From contig NZ_JAARML010000005.1 of NCBI RefSeq assembly GCF_011759375.1, positions 558,001-622,000 on the forward strand: DNA of 64,000 nt, written 5' to 3'. Positions 16,765 to 25,505 of the stretch are shown one piece after another (positions within the stretch are counted from its first letter, which is position 1; every line of letters starts with the position of its first letter). The notes under the pieces are model-generated. The model was not told the origin of the DNA, ran no database searches, and saw nothing but the letters and a program-made list of their open reading frames with translations. This DNA is from Paraflavitalea devenefica. Lineage in GTDB: Bacteria > Bacteroidota > Bacteroidia > Chitinophagales > Chitinophagaceae. A program made the position numbers and the translations under genes.

Positions 16765-16842
16765 CACGAGCGGCGAGCTGCTAGCCAATACCATTTGCTG
16801 TTAGCTTTTTGCTCGCAGCTCAAAGCTCACAGCTCGTAGCCT
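16765..16842. repeat. TAGC/AGCTC-rich intergenic repeat block
   Basis: The segment is built of recurring GAGCTGC, GCTAGC, GTTAGC, GCAGCTC and CAGCTCGTAGC words, with CGAGCTG/CAGCTCG pairing end to end. Similar words occur at 10190-10243 and 19471-19520. It sits directly after the stop of the DUF5686 gene. Confidence 0.45.
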
Positions 16843-16848
16843 TGTATT

Positions 16849-19389
16849 CTACTCCGGCAACTGGATGGCGCCACCCAGCAGTCCGCCCAATCCGATACGC
16901 ACTCCTACCTGTCCTTTCTGGCCATTGAGGTAAGAAGCCACAACATCCACCCGCACCAGTTTGAAGATGTTTTCAATGCCGCCGAACACTTCCACATAGT
17001 TATTGTCCTTGTTTACCCAGAAGGCATTGCTGCCGCCTACGAGGTGCCAGTTCAGTTTTTTGAACAGGGGGATCTTGTTGGTGAGGAAACCATTGAAATG
17101 ATGTTCCAGGTGCCCTACTGCATAGAAGGAAGCGGTGGTGCTGTTCTCATAATAAGGCGCCAACTGGAAGCTATTGAGGTAACGGCTGGCAAAGATCAAC
17201 TGGTTGCCGTTAAAATGCTGGTAATCCTGGATGGGCACTTTGTTGTCATTGATAAAGCCGCCAATGCCGAGGCGGTACTTCATCTGGCCCTGCAACCTGA
17301 AATTCATATCATCCCATACGGCAAAGCTCCACTTATCAAAATCCACATCACTGCCCAATACGTTGTCCAATCCTTTTTTATACGAAACAGAGAAAGTAGG
17401 GTATTTAGAGCCGATGGCCTGTTTGCTGTGCGGATATTGTACATATCGTTGTCCCGGCTGATACTGCGCCCCTATGCTTGCGATGAGGGCCTGGTGACGG
17501 ATGAACTGTCCCGGTATTTTTTCATTGGGATAGTTGGGCGAAAACACCTTGTCCTTATCCTTGAAGATCGAGAAGTCGGTCGTATTCTCCAGTGGCAGGC
17601 GGTCCTCATACAACACACCGGCGGTAAGACGCAGGTCGCTGTCAAAACGCTTGTTGTAAATGAGCTGGCCGAAATAGTTCTCATAGATCTTCATGTAATT
17701 CCGGCGGTTGAACAGTGTATAGAGGCTGTTCATTAAGGGAGAGATAGGTTTATCCTGGTTAAACTGGCTTACTCTTTTACCCCCTGCCAGCGTCCAATTG
17801 GTCCTGCTGGTAGTGCCACCATCCTGGTCCCAGTTAAATTCCCTTTTCCATAGCTGTAAAGTGCCCCAGGCATTGAGGTGGGTATTACTGAACCCATACC
17901 GCACATGGGGTGTAAAACTGATCTGCCGCCCCGTTTTGGGGAAGGACCGGACGATGGTAGCTTCCGCATTGGCCACCAATCCCTCTACAGTATTGTATTG
18001 CAATTGCGGCAACAACGGCCTCCAGGTAAGCCGCACCGGTCTTTTCTGGTTATAATTAAAACGGTTGAATCCGCTCCACATTACTCTCATAACGGTGATC
18101 TTACCCTGTTTGCGGCGCATGGAATCTGTGCGGGCTTTTGTCCATAAGGAATCGCGCCGGTATTGCATGGCACTGTCCTTGATCTTATAATCTTTGGCTT
18201 CTTCCAGCTCCAGTTGTACCGGCCGGATAGAATCCCAGTAGGCCTTTGACTTTTTATTGATGGCTGTATCGTACTTGATCACCACATTGTTGAAATAGTT
18301 TTTCTTGAACCCGGGATCAATATCATACTTGTTGTACACATTCAGGAAATTACCGGTGGCGTCAATACCAAACAGGTTAAACGTGAAATACACTACCTGG
18401 TCCTTGGTTTGCCATACATTATTGCTTACCGGCACATGGATCTGCTTGATGCGCATGGTATCCAGTATTTCCAGTTGGGACTTTTTGGTCAATTGAAGTT
18501 CCAGGCTATGGATGCGCCAGTCGCCTTCGGTAATATTGATCGTACCATTGAACAGGGGTTCATAATTGCGGCGGGCGATCACCTGGATCTGGTTGATCTC
18601 CTTGCCATCTTCCCAGAAAGAGCCTAAATATTTATAAGCATAATAATTGAGCGCCCCATCGGCAATAGGCGATACAAAGCCGCGTGGGTTGAATTGGGAA
18701 GTGAGTACATTAACGCTGTTATTATAAAAGTTAATAAAGGTGGGAAAGTTAAAACCATAACCTCCCTGGGAACCACTCTCCCTTCCGGAAAGCACCTCCA
18801 GCTTTATTTTATTGGGCTTTTTGTAGGCTATTTTAGTGATGGACTCAGACAGGTGTATGATACCTTTGCCGGCAGAATCCACGCCCATCTCCTTTCTGTC
18901 GTTCTCTTCTATCTTTTGTCCGAATATCTTTTTGGGCAGCTTACGGGTTTTGATGAGGGTTTTAATATAGGCTTCGCAGGTAAAGGAGTCCAGCGGCGCC
19001 ACATAGTCTTTTTTCTTACGGATGGCATTGCGGATGATCTCGTAGGCCGGGTCTTCGGCATTGGCCTTGACCACTACTTCCTTCATAGTGGTTTGCTGAA
19101 CGGCCAGTTCGAAGTTAAGGGTGAGCGCGTCATTGGTTACGGTGACCGTTTTTTCTACCTTGGCATAGCCTACATATTGGCAGGTGATGGTATAGGTGCC
19201 GGGCGACAGATCCAGGAAATAACTGCCCTGGCTATTGGTAGTGGTGCCGGTGGTGGTCCCTTTTACGAATACCGAGGCGTAAGGCAGCACTTCGCCCTGC
19301 TGGTTCTTAACGGTACCACTTACGCGGCCGGCCTGTGCACATATAGAAGATAAGAATAATGTAGCTAAACAGAGTAATGTTTTTGTCAT
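16849..19389 (-). CDS. DUF5686 family outer-membrane protein with carboxypeptidase-regulatory domain
   Basis: An 846-residue protein. The signal peptide (about 1-20, SSICAQA) is followed by a carboxypeptidase regulatory-like domain (about 22-105: VSGTVKNQQGEVLPYASVFVKGTTTGTTTNSQG is its usual first half). The remainder matches my memory of DUF5686, a Bacteroidota family with aromatic-rich alternating strands typical of a beta-barrel (GYGFNFPTFINFYNNSVNVL, YRLGIGGFINDN) and a short terminal strand. It is probably outer-membrane; the function is not established. It is a single gene with a -7-like TATTTTCG about 20 bases before the ATG on the minus strand and a terminator downstream. Confidence 0.85.
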   Translation of the reverse strand: MTKTLLCLATLFLSSICAQAGRVSGTVKNQQGEVLPYASVFVKGTTTGTTTNSQGSYFLDLSPGTYTITCQYVGYAKVEKTVTVTNDALTLNFELAVQQTTMKEVVVKANAEDPAYEIIRNAIRKKKDYVAPLDSFTCEAYIKTLIKTRKLPKKIFGQKIEENDRKEMGVDSAGKGIIHLSESITKIAYKKPNKIKLEVLSGRESGSQGGYGFNFPTFINFYNNSVNVLTSQFNPRGFVSPIADGALNYYAYKYLGSFWEDGKEINQIQVIARRNYEPLFNGTINITEGDWRIHSLELQLTKKSQLEILDTMRIKQIHVPVSNNVWQTKDQVVYFTFNLFGIDATGNFLNVYNKYDIDPGFKKNYFNNVVIKYDTAINKKSKAYWDSIRPVQLELEEAKDYKIKDSAMQYRRDSLWTKARTDSMRRKQGKITVMRVMWSGFNRFNYNQKRPVRLTWRPLLPQLQYNTVEGLVANAEATIVRSFPKTGRQISFTPHVRYGFSNTHLNAWGTLQLWKREFNWDQDGGTTSRTNWTLAGGKRVSQFNQDKPISPLMNSLYTLFNRRNYMKIYENYFGQLIYNKRFDSDLRLTAGVLYEDRLPLENTTDFSIFKDKDKVFSPNYPNEKIPGQFIRHQALIASIGAQYQPGQRYVQYPHSKQAIGSKYPTFSVSYKKGLDNVLGSDVDFDKWSFAVWDDMNFRLQGQMKYRLGIGGFINDNKVPIQDYQHFNGNQLIFASRYLNSFQLAPYYENSTTASFYAVGHLEHHFNGFLTNKIPLFKKLNWHLVGGSNAFWVNKDNNYVEVFGGIENIFKLVRVDVVASYLNGQKGQVGVRIGLGGLLGGAIQLPE

Positions 19390-19533
19390 AGCAGTGGTTA
19401 TGCAACGAAAATAGGAGGTTTCATTACAAGCCCCACTCCATGTATAACATTTTCAACAGTTTTAACAACTTGCGGGGAAGCGGTTAGCTTTTAGCCTTTA
19501 GCTGTTAGCAATTAGCAGCAACCAATCAGCCAC

Positions 19534-19875
19534 TCACTTCTTTCTAACGTAGCTTCCTGTCAGGGCGGCGAAGCCGGCTACGAGGGCGGCCACCAGTGCA
19601 GTAACCAGTATTAATAAGATCCAGGAACCACCGAGGGGAAATACCTGCGCCATTTTTTGTGAGAGGATGTGCTGGTTCTTCATATCTATCCAGCAGGCCA
19701 GCAGGCCCCACAGGAGGAATAATCCAAGAAAGCCAGACAGGTAAGCTTTCCAGGGCTTTTGGGGTATGAGGGCTGCTACCATGAAGGCTGCAACAGCCAG
19801 GCTCCACCAGCCCAGGTAAAGACCGGCAGCAAAACTTAATAAAGCGGTTAGTATAATGGAAACAATGAATTTCAT
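19534..19875 (-). CDS. Small membrane protein, 113 aa, downstream of penicillin acylase
   Basis: The 113 residues are mostly hydrophobic, with about four membrane segments (near 3-20, 25-42, 46-64 and 83-104) and a positively charged end (YVRKK). I do not recognise the family. Its ATG follows the penicillin acylase stop by three bases, so the two are translated from one transcript; it could help export or anchor the acylase, or simply be a passenger. The spacer after it (19390-19533) holds TAGC-rich repeat words and no gene. Confidence 0.7.
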   Translation of the reverse strand: MKFIVSIILTALLSFAAGLYLGWWSLAVAAFMVAALIPQKPWKAYLSGFLGLFLLWGLLACWIDMKNQHILSQKMAQVFPLGGSWILLILVTALVAALVAGFAALTGSYVRKK

Positions 19876-19878
19876 CTG

Positions 19879-22326
19879 TTACAGTTTATTAAAGGTCATG
19901 GTATATTTCACCTGCGGACTTTTTCCTTCGGTCTCCGTCATCATCCACAACTTCTTGTATTTGCCGGCTGCCCAGTCGTCCACAAAATTATCGTAGTACT
20001 TACTACCGGGATTGCCTTGCTGGCCGCCGGGATAGATGCCCCAGGCATCTGTTTTATCGGTCAGGTGAACGATCATACGCCAACTGGGACCATGGAATTG
20101 CTTGGTGGCATTGATGACATGCTCTCCGCCGCCGGTATTCAGGTGAAACCTGCTGAGGGGGGCCTGGCGCAACAGGTGACGTATACCGGAATCTTTGTAC
20201 TTACCCCATGCGAGCCTGCCTTCTGCGTCGGCTTTTTTGAGTAAGGGCACTGCCTTCTTGAAGGCTGTGGTCACTACATCTGCCACCGTTTCTTTATTGG
20301 GAGTAGTAATATTATCGGCCTGGGCAAAAGCGGAATCCCTGAGCAGGGCTTCCACCAGGGTAAAGGATTCAGGCATGATCACCGGCTTGGGTGCAGCAGC
20401 CAGCTCATCGCTCCACACTTCCGCTTCAAGGTTACTGAACCAGGCAGTGAAAATAGCAACACCTTTTTCTTCGGGGTCATTCCGCAGGTTCCAGGAACGT
20501 ACGGTCTCCAGCAAGGCCTTTTCATCATTGGCCAGCATATGCTCTTTGATATTCTTCAATAATACCGGCAGGGCCATTTCAGCAAACACGTTATAATTCT
20601 GTGTTTGCAAGGCCTGCATATCTTCTACGGTGATGCCTTGCATTTGCCGCAGGTAGCGATTGATGGCAAAGCCACGGTACAGGTCAAAGTTGCCCCCCAG
20701 GTAATAGGGATACGTCGTATCGGCCGGCAATTGGTTGGCACTGCTCACAAAATCCACACCGGTAGTTACATTCGGGTTTTCGGGCTGCGGTATGTTGCCC
20801 TGCCACCTGTAACTGCTATCGGTACCGGGCATAACAAAATCGCCTTGTCTTTTCCATTTGGCCGGGAATAACCCTTGCTGCCAGATGGCTATCTGATTGT
20901 CTTTGCTCGCAAATACAAAGTTCTGCCCGGGGCAGGTAAAATGTTTAATGGCATCGAGGTAGTCGGCATAACCGGTAGCCCTGTTCAGCAGGTAAAAGGT
21001 CTTAAGCTCATTGGAACCATCATGCGCCTGCCAGCGCACAGCCAGGTTGGTCTCCGCTGTCGCCCTGTCAAAACCGTTAAAAGAGGCATCATATTGTACA
21101 GGGCCAAAGATGGTATACGCTACCGTATCCAATACGACGGGGCCTCCTTTTACTTTAAACGCTTCCGTTTTTACTATGGCAGGTTTCCAGGCGCTGTCGA
21201 ACCAGTATTCCTGGCGGGATTCATCTTTAAAGCGAATGGCATAATAATCTTTTACATCGCGGCTGGCATTGGTAACACCCCAGGCCACCTGGTCGGTAAA
21301 ACCTATAATAATAGCGGGAGAGCCGGGAAAGCTGGCGCCATAGGCATTGCTTTGCGGCGTGTGTAACTGCATTTCAAACCACAGGGAGGGCAATGATAAG
21401 CCGAGGTGCGGATCATTGCACAAAATAGGACGGCCGCTTTGCGTCTTATTGCCGCTCACCGCCCAGTTATTACTACCATTATCTTTATCAGGTTTGTTAA
21501 TGGGTACAATGGTGGCGCTGTCTTTCCACCGGAAATAGAGGGAATCTGCCGTAGCAGGCGCTACCGGCTGAATGGCCGGCAAAGGAAAATCAGTACCCTT
21601 CGGCACAATGGGGTACAGGGAATCCTGGGTAATGGGATACAGCCTGTCGAACAGCTCCCGGCTCAGTACTGATTTGGCATTGGTATATTCAATGTCATTT
21701 TCACTGCCGGTAAGGTCATAGCTCATATACTTCAGGAACAGGGCCGTTTTCAGGTTGGTCCAGTGTTCGGGCCGGTAATTGAGCAGGCGGTATTCAAGCG
21801 GGAGGCTGCCGGCGGTAAGCTGGTCTATATAACTATTGACGCCTGCAGTATAAGCATCCAGCACCTTTTTGGTGGTGGTATCACTTTCCATGACCTGCAG
21901 GGAATTGTTGGCGGCATATACCATACCCAGACGCCGCATATTACGGTCGAAATCCAGTATCCTGTTTTCCTCTCCCCTGCCCAGCACTTCACTCAACCTG
22001 CCTGCCGCTGCATGGGTCTGGAATTCCATCTGCCACAAACGGAACTTTGCGTGCAGGTAGCCCTGTATGAAATACAGGTCTTCATCATTCTGAGCAAACA
22101 CATGGGGAACCAGCCGGTCATCGAAATATACTTCCGCCTGCTCTTTCAAAGGGGGAAGGCGGAGGGTCATCGTATAATCCTGGTCAGTGGGTTCAGCATT
22201 CTGCCAGAAGCCTTCCTGCGGGCTCAGAAAACCTCCCAAAGGAGGAATACTGCCCAAAGGCATACTTAAAGTGACGACCAGGCCTGTTGTAACAACAGCG
22301 GATATCAGTAATGGAACAAGTCTCAT
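19879..22326 (-). CDS. Penicillin acylase family protein (peptidase S45, Ntn-hydrolase)
   Basis: An 815-residue precursor. A signal/anchor sequence lies at 1-22. The alpha-subunit region (about 60-270: FAQNDEDLYFIQGYLHAKFR, RLSEVLGRG) precedes the autocleavage site, where Ser285 in GSNNWAVSG becomes the N-terminal nucleophile of the beta subunit; PILCNDPHLGLSLPSLWFE follows as usual. The family hydrolyses amide bonds of beta-lactams, N-acyl-homoserine lactones or related N-acyl compounds in the periplasm. The true substrate is open; quorum-signal acylase is one option. It forms a tight pair with the small membrane gene downstream. Confidence 0.9.
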   Translation of the reverse strand: MRLVPLLISAVVTTGLVVTLSMPLGSIPPLGGFLSPQEGFWQNAEPTDQDYTMTLRLPPLKEQAEVYFDDRLVPHVFAQNDEDLYFIQGYLHAKFRLWQMEFQTHAAAGRLSEVLGRGEENRILDFDRNMRRLGMVYAANNSLQVMESDTTTKKVLDAYTAGVNSYIDQLTAGSLPLEYRLLNYRPEHWTNLKTALFLKYMSYDLTGSENDIEYTNAKSVLSRELFDRLYPITQDSLYPIVPKGTDFPLPAIQPVAPATADSLYFRWKDSATIVPINKPDKDNGSNNWAVSGNKTQSGRPILCNDPHLGLSLPSLWFEMQLHTPQSNAYGASFPGSPAIIIGFTDQVAWGVTNASRDVKDYYAIRFKDESRQEYWFDSAWKPAIVKTEAFKVKGGPVVLDTVAYTIFGPVQYDASFNGFDRATAETNLAVRWQAHDGSNELKTFYLLNRATGYADYLDAIKHFTCPGQNFVFASKDNQIAIWQQGLFPAKWKRQGDFVMPGTDSSYRWQGNIPQPENPNVTTGVDFVSSANQLPADTTYPYYLGGNFDLYRGFAINRYLRQMQGITVEDMQALQTQNYNVFAEMALPVLLKNIKEHMLANDEKALLETVRSWNLRNDPEEKGVAIFTAWFSNLEAEVWSDELAAAPKPVIMPESFTLVEALLRDSAFAQADNITTPNKETVADVVTTAFKKAVPLLKKADAEGRLAWGKYKDSGIRHLLRQAPLSRFHLNTGGGEHVINATKQFHGPSWRMIVHLTDKTDAWGIYPGGQQGNPGSKYYDNFVDDWAAGKYKKLWMMTETEGKSPQVKYTMTFNKL

Positions 22327-22505
22327 ACTAACGGAAGGGGTTTAAAGAATCGTTTAAAAGTAACACGAACTGGTAATACCACAAAATTGTATTGTGGGGC
22401 AAGCAATTAGCATGCAATTTTACACCAGAGTTTGAGGGAACATTTAAACAGTCGTCGTTTTTTAACCGGATGCCTCTATGAAACAAGGGTGGCATATCCG
22501 TCATC

Positions 22506-22534
22506 AAAAACCGGCCCCCGTAGGGCCGGTTTTT
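22506..22534. terminator. Rho-independent terminator (12-bp stem), possibly bidirectional
   Basis: AAAAACCGGCCC (22506-22517) pairs perfectly with GGGCCGGTTTTT (22523-22534) around a 5-base loop. The stem itself provides a T-run on either strand. No annotated gene reads into it from the left on the plus strand. Confidence 0.8.
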
Positions 22535-22605
22535 AAAAAAGCTAACAAGGGAGCATTTTCAGTCTTACTCAAATAGGTCATAGGTTGCTAAATCCGTCGT
22601 TAATG

Positions 22606-22634
22606 AACCGGTTCATACGTGAACCGGTTTTTTT
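22606..22634 (+). terminator. Second rho-independent terminator
   Basis: AACCGGTTCA (22606-22615) pairs with TGAACCGGTT (22620-22629) around TACG and is followed by a T-run to 22634. It is oriented for plus-strand transcripts and lies 72 bases after the first terminator. Confidence 0.8.
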
Positions 22635-22709
22635 AATACAACATCAACCCACTCACCCCTAAACACATAGGCGTCCATAATTATTATTATAATTTATACG
22701 TTATACTGC

Positions 22710-22740
22710 TTGCATTATTAATTAGGGTGGCTTACCTTGC
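22710..22740 (+). promoter_or_regulatory. Promoter of the 33-codon gene
   Basis: TTG at 22710-22712 and TACCTTGC at 22733-22740, 20 bases apart, match the Bacteroidota -33/-7 pattern. The ATG at 22785 follows about 44 bases later. Confidence 0.6.
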
Positions 22741-22784
22741 AGTAACAAATTTCAAAACACCCAATCATCCTAAACTCCTCTTTT

Positions 22785-22886
22785 ATGAAAAGGTCATCTA
22801 CATCTTCCATCAACATGTTCCGCCTGAAAAAATTAGCTGGTATTACACTCGTCTGCTGCATGTTTGTAGTAGGGCTTGTAGTTTAA
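22785..22886 (+). CDS. Small membrane peptide, 33 aa
   Basis: An ATG at 22785 opens 33 codons and ends with TAA at 22884-22886. The peptide starts MKRSSTSSINMFRLKK, giving a strongly basic N-terminal third, then one hydrophobic segment containing a CC pair (residues 17-33, LAGITLVCCMFVVGLVV). This looks like a single-pass membrane peptide with its N-terminus inside, similar in form to type I toxin peptides or small membrane regulators, though no family is recognised. Support for a real gene: a good -33/-7 promoter upstream, terminators isolating it on the left and hairpins on the right. Against: it is short and no conservation could be tested. Confidence 0.5.
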   Translation: MKRSSTSSINMFRLKKLAGITLVCCMFVVGLVV

Positions 22887-22918
22887 GCATCCGACATCAT
22901 TTCCTGTTCACCTGATTC

Positions 22919-22968
22919 CTGGCTCGCTCAACAAGCCAGCGGTAATTCCTGCGTCCCGCCTGGCGGGA
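22919..22968. repeat. Two hairpins after the 33-codon gene
   Basis: CTGGCT (22919-22924) pairs with AGCCAG (22934-22939), and TCCCGC (22954-22959) with GCGGGA (22963-22968). No T-run follows. The second hairpin resembles the core of the palindromic element at 15166. The remainder to 23211 holds no gene that I can see. Confidence 0.4.
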
Positions 22969-23211
22969 GCAAGATCATTCTTAATACAACAACTGTTTAG
23001 CCTGTCTCATGACAAAGTAGCTACTGCAGGCTATACTTTTGGCTGATCGTACCTTTATTGCTTCTGCGCTATTGACTAACCGGCCTACCCCAGCCTGGTA
23101 TACCCTGCTTTTGTCCCATAAATCTTACCAATCCCTTTAATCCCGGTTCGGACAATTTTTCGTACCTTTTGGGTAGTTCTTTTTATATTCCTCACCTTTA
23201 ATTGTTTTGCT

Positions 23212-23694
23212 ATGAAAAAATCAGCTTGTCATGCTTTGGCATTGTTACTGGTTCCATGGCTGGCCTGCAATGATCAGGCCGCACACGAACAGGCAAAACT
23301 ATCTGACTCCCCCTCCTCCCAGGCCGCTATGATCCTACCCCCTGCCCAGGACACTACCCTGCCCAGCGGGCGCCGGAACATTTATCTTGTAGGATTTCGC
23401 AATAAACCCGGCTTCTATGTAGAACGCAGCATTTTCCCTGCCGGTTATAAGGGACTGCCGCATATACACAACAGCGATATTTATGTAACCATCATCAGTG
23501 GATCGGCTCATGTAGGTCTGACCGATAAGTTTGATACCACGGCCAAAGTACCGGTATACGGCCCCGGCAGCTTCCTCGTGATCAAGGCTGACCAGCCGCA
23601 TTATGAATGGTTCACAGAAGAATGTACCATGCAGATCGAGGGCATCGGCCCCAATGAAACGTTTTATGTGAATGAACCGGTAGGTAAGAAGTGA
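23212..23694 (+). CDS. Cupin-domain lipoprotein, 160 aa
   Basis: The signal sequence ends WLAC with a candidate lipid cysteine at residue 19, followed by a polar linker. From about residue 60 a cupin fold is visible: PHIHN (metal-binding histidines of motif 1), a glycine-rich turn with SGSAHVGL, and motif 2 with GPGSFLVIKADQPHYEW. This would bind a metal or a small ligand outside the cytoplasm; enzymatic activity is not predictable. The stop codon abuts the stop of the convergent bioF gene (TGA/TCA). Confidence 0.8.
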   Translation: MKKSACHALALLLVPWLACNDQAAHEQAKLSDSPSSQAAMILPPAQDTTLPSGRRNIYLVGFRNKPGFYVERSIFPAGYKGLPHIHNSDIYVTIISGSAHVGLTDKFDTTAKVPVYGPGSFLVIKADQPHYEWFTEECTMQIEGIGPNETFYVNEPVGKK

Positions 23695-24789
23695 TCACAT
23701 CAGCAACTCCAGCAGGTTCTTTACTTCTTCCATCGTATTAAAGGCATGGAACACGATCCTTAACCTTTCACTCCCCTTTGGCACCGTAGGATATAAGATG
23801 GGACGTACATCCAGGGAGGCCGACTGCAGCCGGCCGGCGATCGCTTTCACCTTATCATTACCGGGAATGATGACCACCTGTATGGGCGTTTGGGAAGGCA
23901 GTTTCCGGTATGCGAGGGGCGCCCGCTGAAAGTATTGTACCAGTTGCTGCAGGTGCGCCCTTTCGGCCTGCATGGAAGGGAAAATACTATAGGCTGCCTG
24001 TATGGCCGCCACACTGCTTTCGGGCAGGGCTGTTGTATAGATAAATGCGCGGGAGAAATTGATAAGGTAATCACGCAGGGTGTCACTGCCCAATACCACG
24101 GCGCCATGACAGCCCACCGCTTTTCCGAATGTATGGATACGGGCAAAACAGGATCGCTGCAGTCCCAATTGCTGTACCAACCCTTCTCCCTGCTCCCCCG
24201 CTACACCAGTGGCATGCGCTTCATCTACCACAAGGTGCGCCTGGTATTGCTGGCAAAGACGCACCATCTTTTCCAGTGGCGCTTCATCGCCATCCATAGA
24301 GAATACGGATTCTGTTACCACGAATATATTACCGGTAGCCGCTTGCAGCCTTTTCTCCAGGGCCGCCAGGTCATTGTGCTCAAAAGAAAAAGACCGGGCA
24401 AAGCTGAGGCGGATGCCATCGCGTAAAGAGGCATGGCTCAGGGAATCGTATACAATTGTGTCGCCCCGCTGTGGCACGCTGCTCAATAGCCCCAGGTTGG
24501 CATCATACCCGGAATTAAACAATACGCCGGCCGGCGCCTCATGAAAGGTGGCCAGTGACCGTTCTGCCTGGTCTATCCGTTCATAATTACCGGCCAGCAA
24601 ACGGGAGCCGCCCGAGCCATGCTTCAGCGGCGGTGTACCAGCCAGGTGTTTTTCGATAAGCCCATCATGTATAATGCCCAGGTAGTCGTTGGAACAGAAG
24701 TCTGTTTTGTCCTTGTGCAGGCGTAGGGTACGGAAAGCCTGTGCCGCTTTTCGCTCATCCAGCTTTTTATGGAGGAAGTCTTCGTTCAT
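23695..24789 (-). CDS. bioF: 8-amino-7-oxononanoate synthase (KAPA synthase)
   Basis: A 364-residue PLP-dependent alpha-oxoamine synthase. CSNDYLGI, KHGSGGSRLLAGN (56-68), VVDEAHATGVAG and the PLP lysine K223 in HTFGKAVGCHGA are all present. BioF condenses alanine with pimeloyl-ACP/CoA in biotin synthesis. Relatives (Kbl, SPT) differ mainly in substrate, but the compact 364-residue length and N-terminus favour BioF. The ATG at 24789 is preferred over an in-frame TTG one codon upstream. No other biotin gene is in the window. Confidence 0.88.
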   Translation of the reverse strand: MNEDFLHKKLDERKAAQAFRTLRLHKDKTDFCSNDYLGIIHDGLIEKHLAGTPPLKHGSGGSRLLAGNYERIDQAERSLATFHEAPAGVLFNSGYDANLGLLSSVPQRGDTIVYDSLSHASLRDGIRLSFARSFSFEHNDLAALEKRLQAATGNIFVVTESVFSMDGDEAPLEKMVRLCQQYQAHLVVDEAHATGVAGEQGEGLVQQLGLQRSCFARIHTFGKAVGCHGAVVLGSDTLRDYLINFSRAFIYTTALPESSVAAIQAAYSIFPSMQAERAHLQQLVQYFQRAPLAYRKLPSQTPIQVVIIPGNDKVKAIAGRLQSASLDVRPILYPTVPKGSERLRIVFHAFNTMEEVKNLLELLM

Positions 24790-24796
24790 CAAAAAT

Positions 24797-24849
24797 GTTT
24801 CGGGTTTCGTGTTTAGCGTTTCGCGTTGCTCCGCGCTTTCATCTTTGAT
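24797..24849. repeat. Dispersed GTTTCGGG-type repeat, copy B
   Basis: GTTTCGGGTTTCGTGTTTAG is followed by GTTTCGCGTTGCTCCGCGCT and TTCATCTTTG. The last 30 bases match copy D (50023-50075) closely, and the first 40 match the reverse complement of the right end of copy E. It occupies the 5' leader of bioF. Confidence 0.65.
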
Positions 24850-24887
24850 GCATAAAGGTAACAGCTTCCCGGCATCCTGAAATATTC

Positions 24888-24899
24888 TAACTTGCGCCC
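24888..24899 (+). promoter_or_regulatory. -7 element directly before miaE
   Basis: TAACTTGCGCCC ends at the base before ATG 24900. The layout is the same as before recF and dciA and implies a leaderless mRNA. Confidence 0.6.
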
Positions 24900-25505
24900 A
24901 TGGAAATCAATGACGTAAAAAATATATTGGGCCTGCACCTGCCCACCGATCCCCGTTGGGTAGACCTGGCAGGCATCTCACTCGAAGATATCCTCACCGA
25001 CCATGCTTATTGCGAGCAGAAAGCAGCCACCAGTTGTATCTCCCTCATCCAGCGGTACAGCGAGAAGGAAAAGCTGGTGCGGGAACTGAGTCCCATCGTT
25101 ACCGAAGAATGGGGCCACTTCAGGCTCGTGCTGGCCGAGCTGGATAAACGTAACCTGAAACTGGGCAGGCAGCGGAAAGATGCATACGTGAATGAGCTCA
25201 TGAAATTTGAAAAGAAAGGCGGCTCACCCGAAGAACGGTTCCTGGACAAGCTACTCATTTTTGCGCTGATAGAAGCCCGTAGCTGCGAACGCTTTAAACG
25301 GCTCAGTGAAGGGCTGGACGATGATTACCTGCGTAAATTCTATCGCCGCTTCATGGAAAGTGAAGCGGGCCACTATCACCTCTTTATTGAACTGGCTGAG
25401 ACTTATATTGATAAAACTGTTGTGCGCAAACGCTGGCAGGAATGGCTTACCTATGAAGCGGAAATCATGAACGGGCTGGAAGTGCGTGGGGACAGGATGC
25501 ATTAA
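24900..25505 (+). CDS. miaE: tRNA-(ms2io6A37) hydroxylase
   Basis: A 201-residue ferritin-like di-iron protein that hydroxylates the isopentenyl side chain of modified A37 in tRNA. Four-helix-bundle ligand motifs are visible: Glu in DHAYCEQKA, EEWGHF (69-74), IEARSCERF (124-132) and ESEAGHY (153-159). Length and the N-terminal PTDPRWVDLA match MiaE. It is cytoplasmic and a single gene; the start is fixed by the -7 element. The 282-bp spacer downstream (25506-25787) is AT-rich, with a -33 TTG near 25739 and a CTACTTTG box near 25762 as the probable promoter for the next gene. Confidence 0.93.
   Translation: MEINDVKNILGLHLPTDPRWVDLAGISLEDILTDHAYCEQKAATSCISLIQRYSEKEKLVRELSPIVTEEWGHFRLVLAELDKRNLKLGRQRKDAYVNELMKFEKKGGSPEERFLDKLLIFALIEARSCERFKRLSEGLDDDYLRKFYRRFMESEAGHYHLFIELAETYIDKTVVRKRWQEWLTYEAEIMNGLEVRGDRMH

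Larger units (their letters stand above)
16356..16848. other. 493-bp intergenic region: repeats, terminator and trhO promoter
   Basis: It holds, from right to left, a TAGC/AGCTC-rich repeat block (16765-16842), small palindromes such as TTGGC-GT-GCCAA at 16661-16672, a minus-strand terminator (16582-16613), a GTTTCGGG-type repeat element (16419-16580) and the trhO promoter and leader. Open frames across it have no coding character. Confidence 0.6.
22327..22784. other. Intergenic stretch with two terminators; possible small RNA
   Basis: Between the penicillin acylase start and the 33-codon gene there is no longer reading frame. It holds the TTTAAA-N6-TTTAAA word at 22341, a CCACAA/TTGTGG hairpin (22379-22397), two strong plus-oriented terminators and a promoter. 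Since no plus-strand gene lies upstream of the terminators, one or two short untranslated RNAs ending at them are possible. Confidence 0.45.

Noticed and set aside
22727..22915. 62-codon frame overlapping the 33-codon gene
   Set aside because: It begins at a GTG within the promoter -7 region and lacks any signal or domain; the ATG frame fits the promoter better.
23130..23165. Possible tRNA T-arm (CCCGGTTCGG)
   Set aside because: No matching acceptor, D- or anticodon arms around it.
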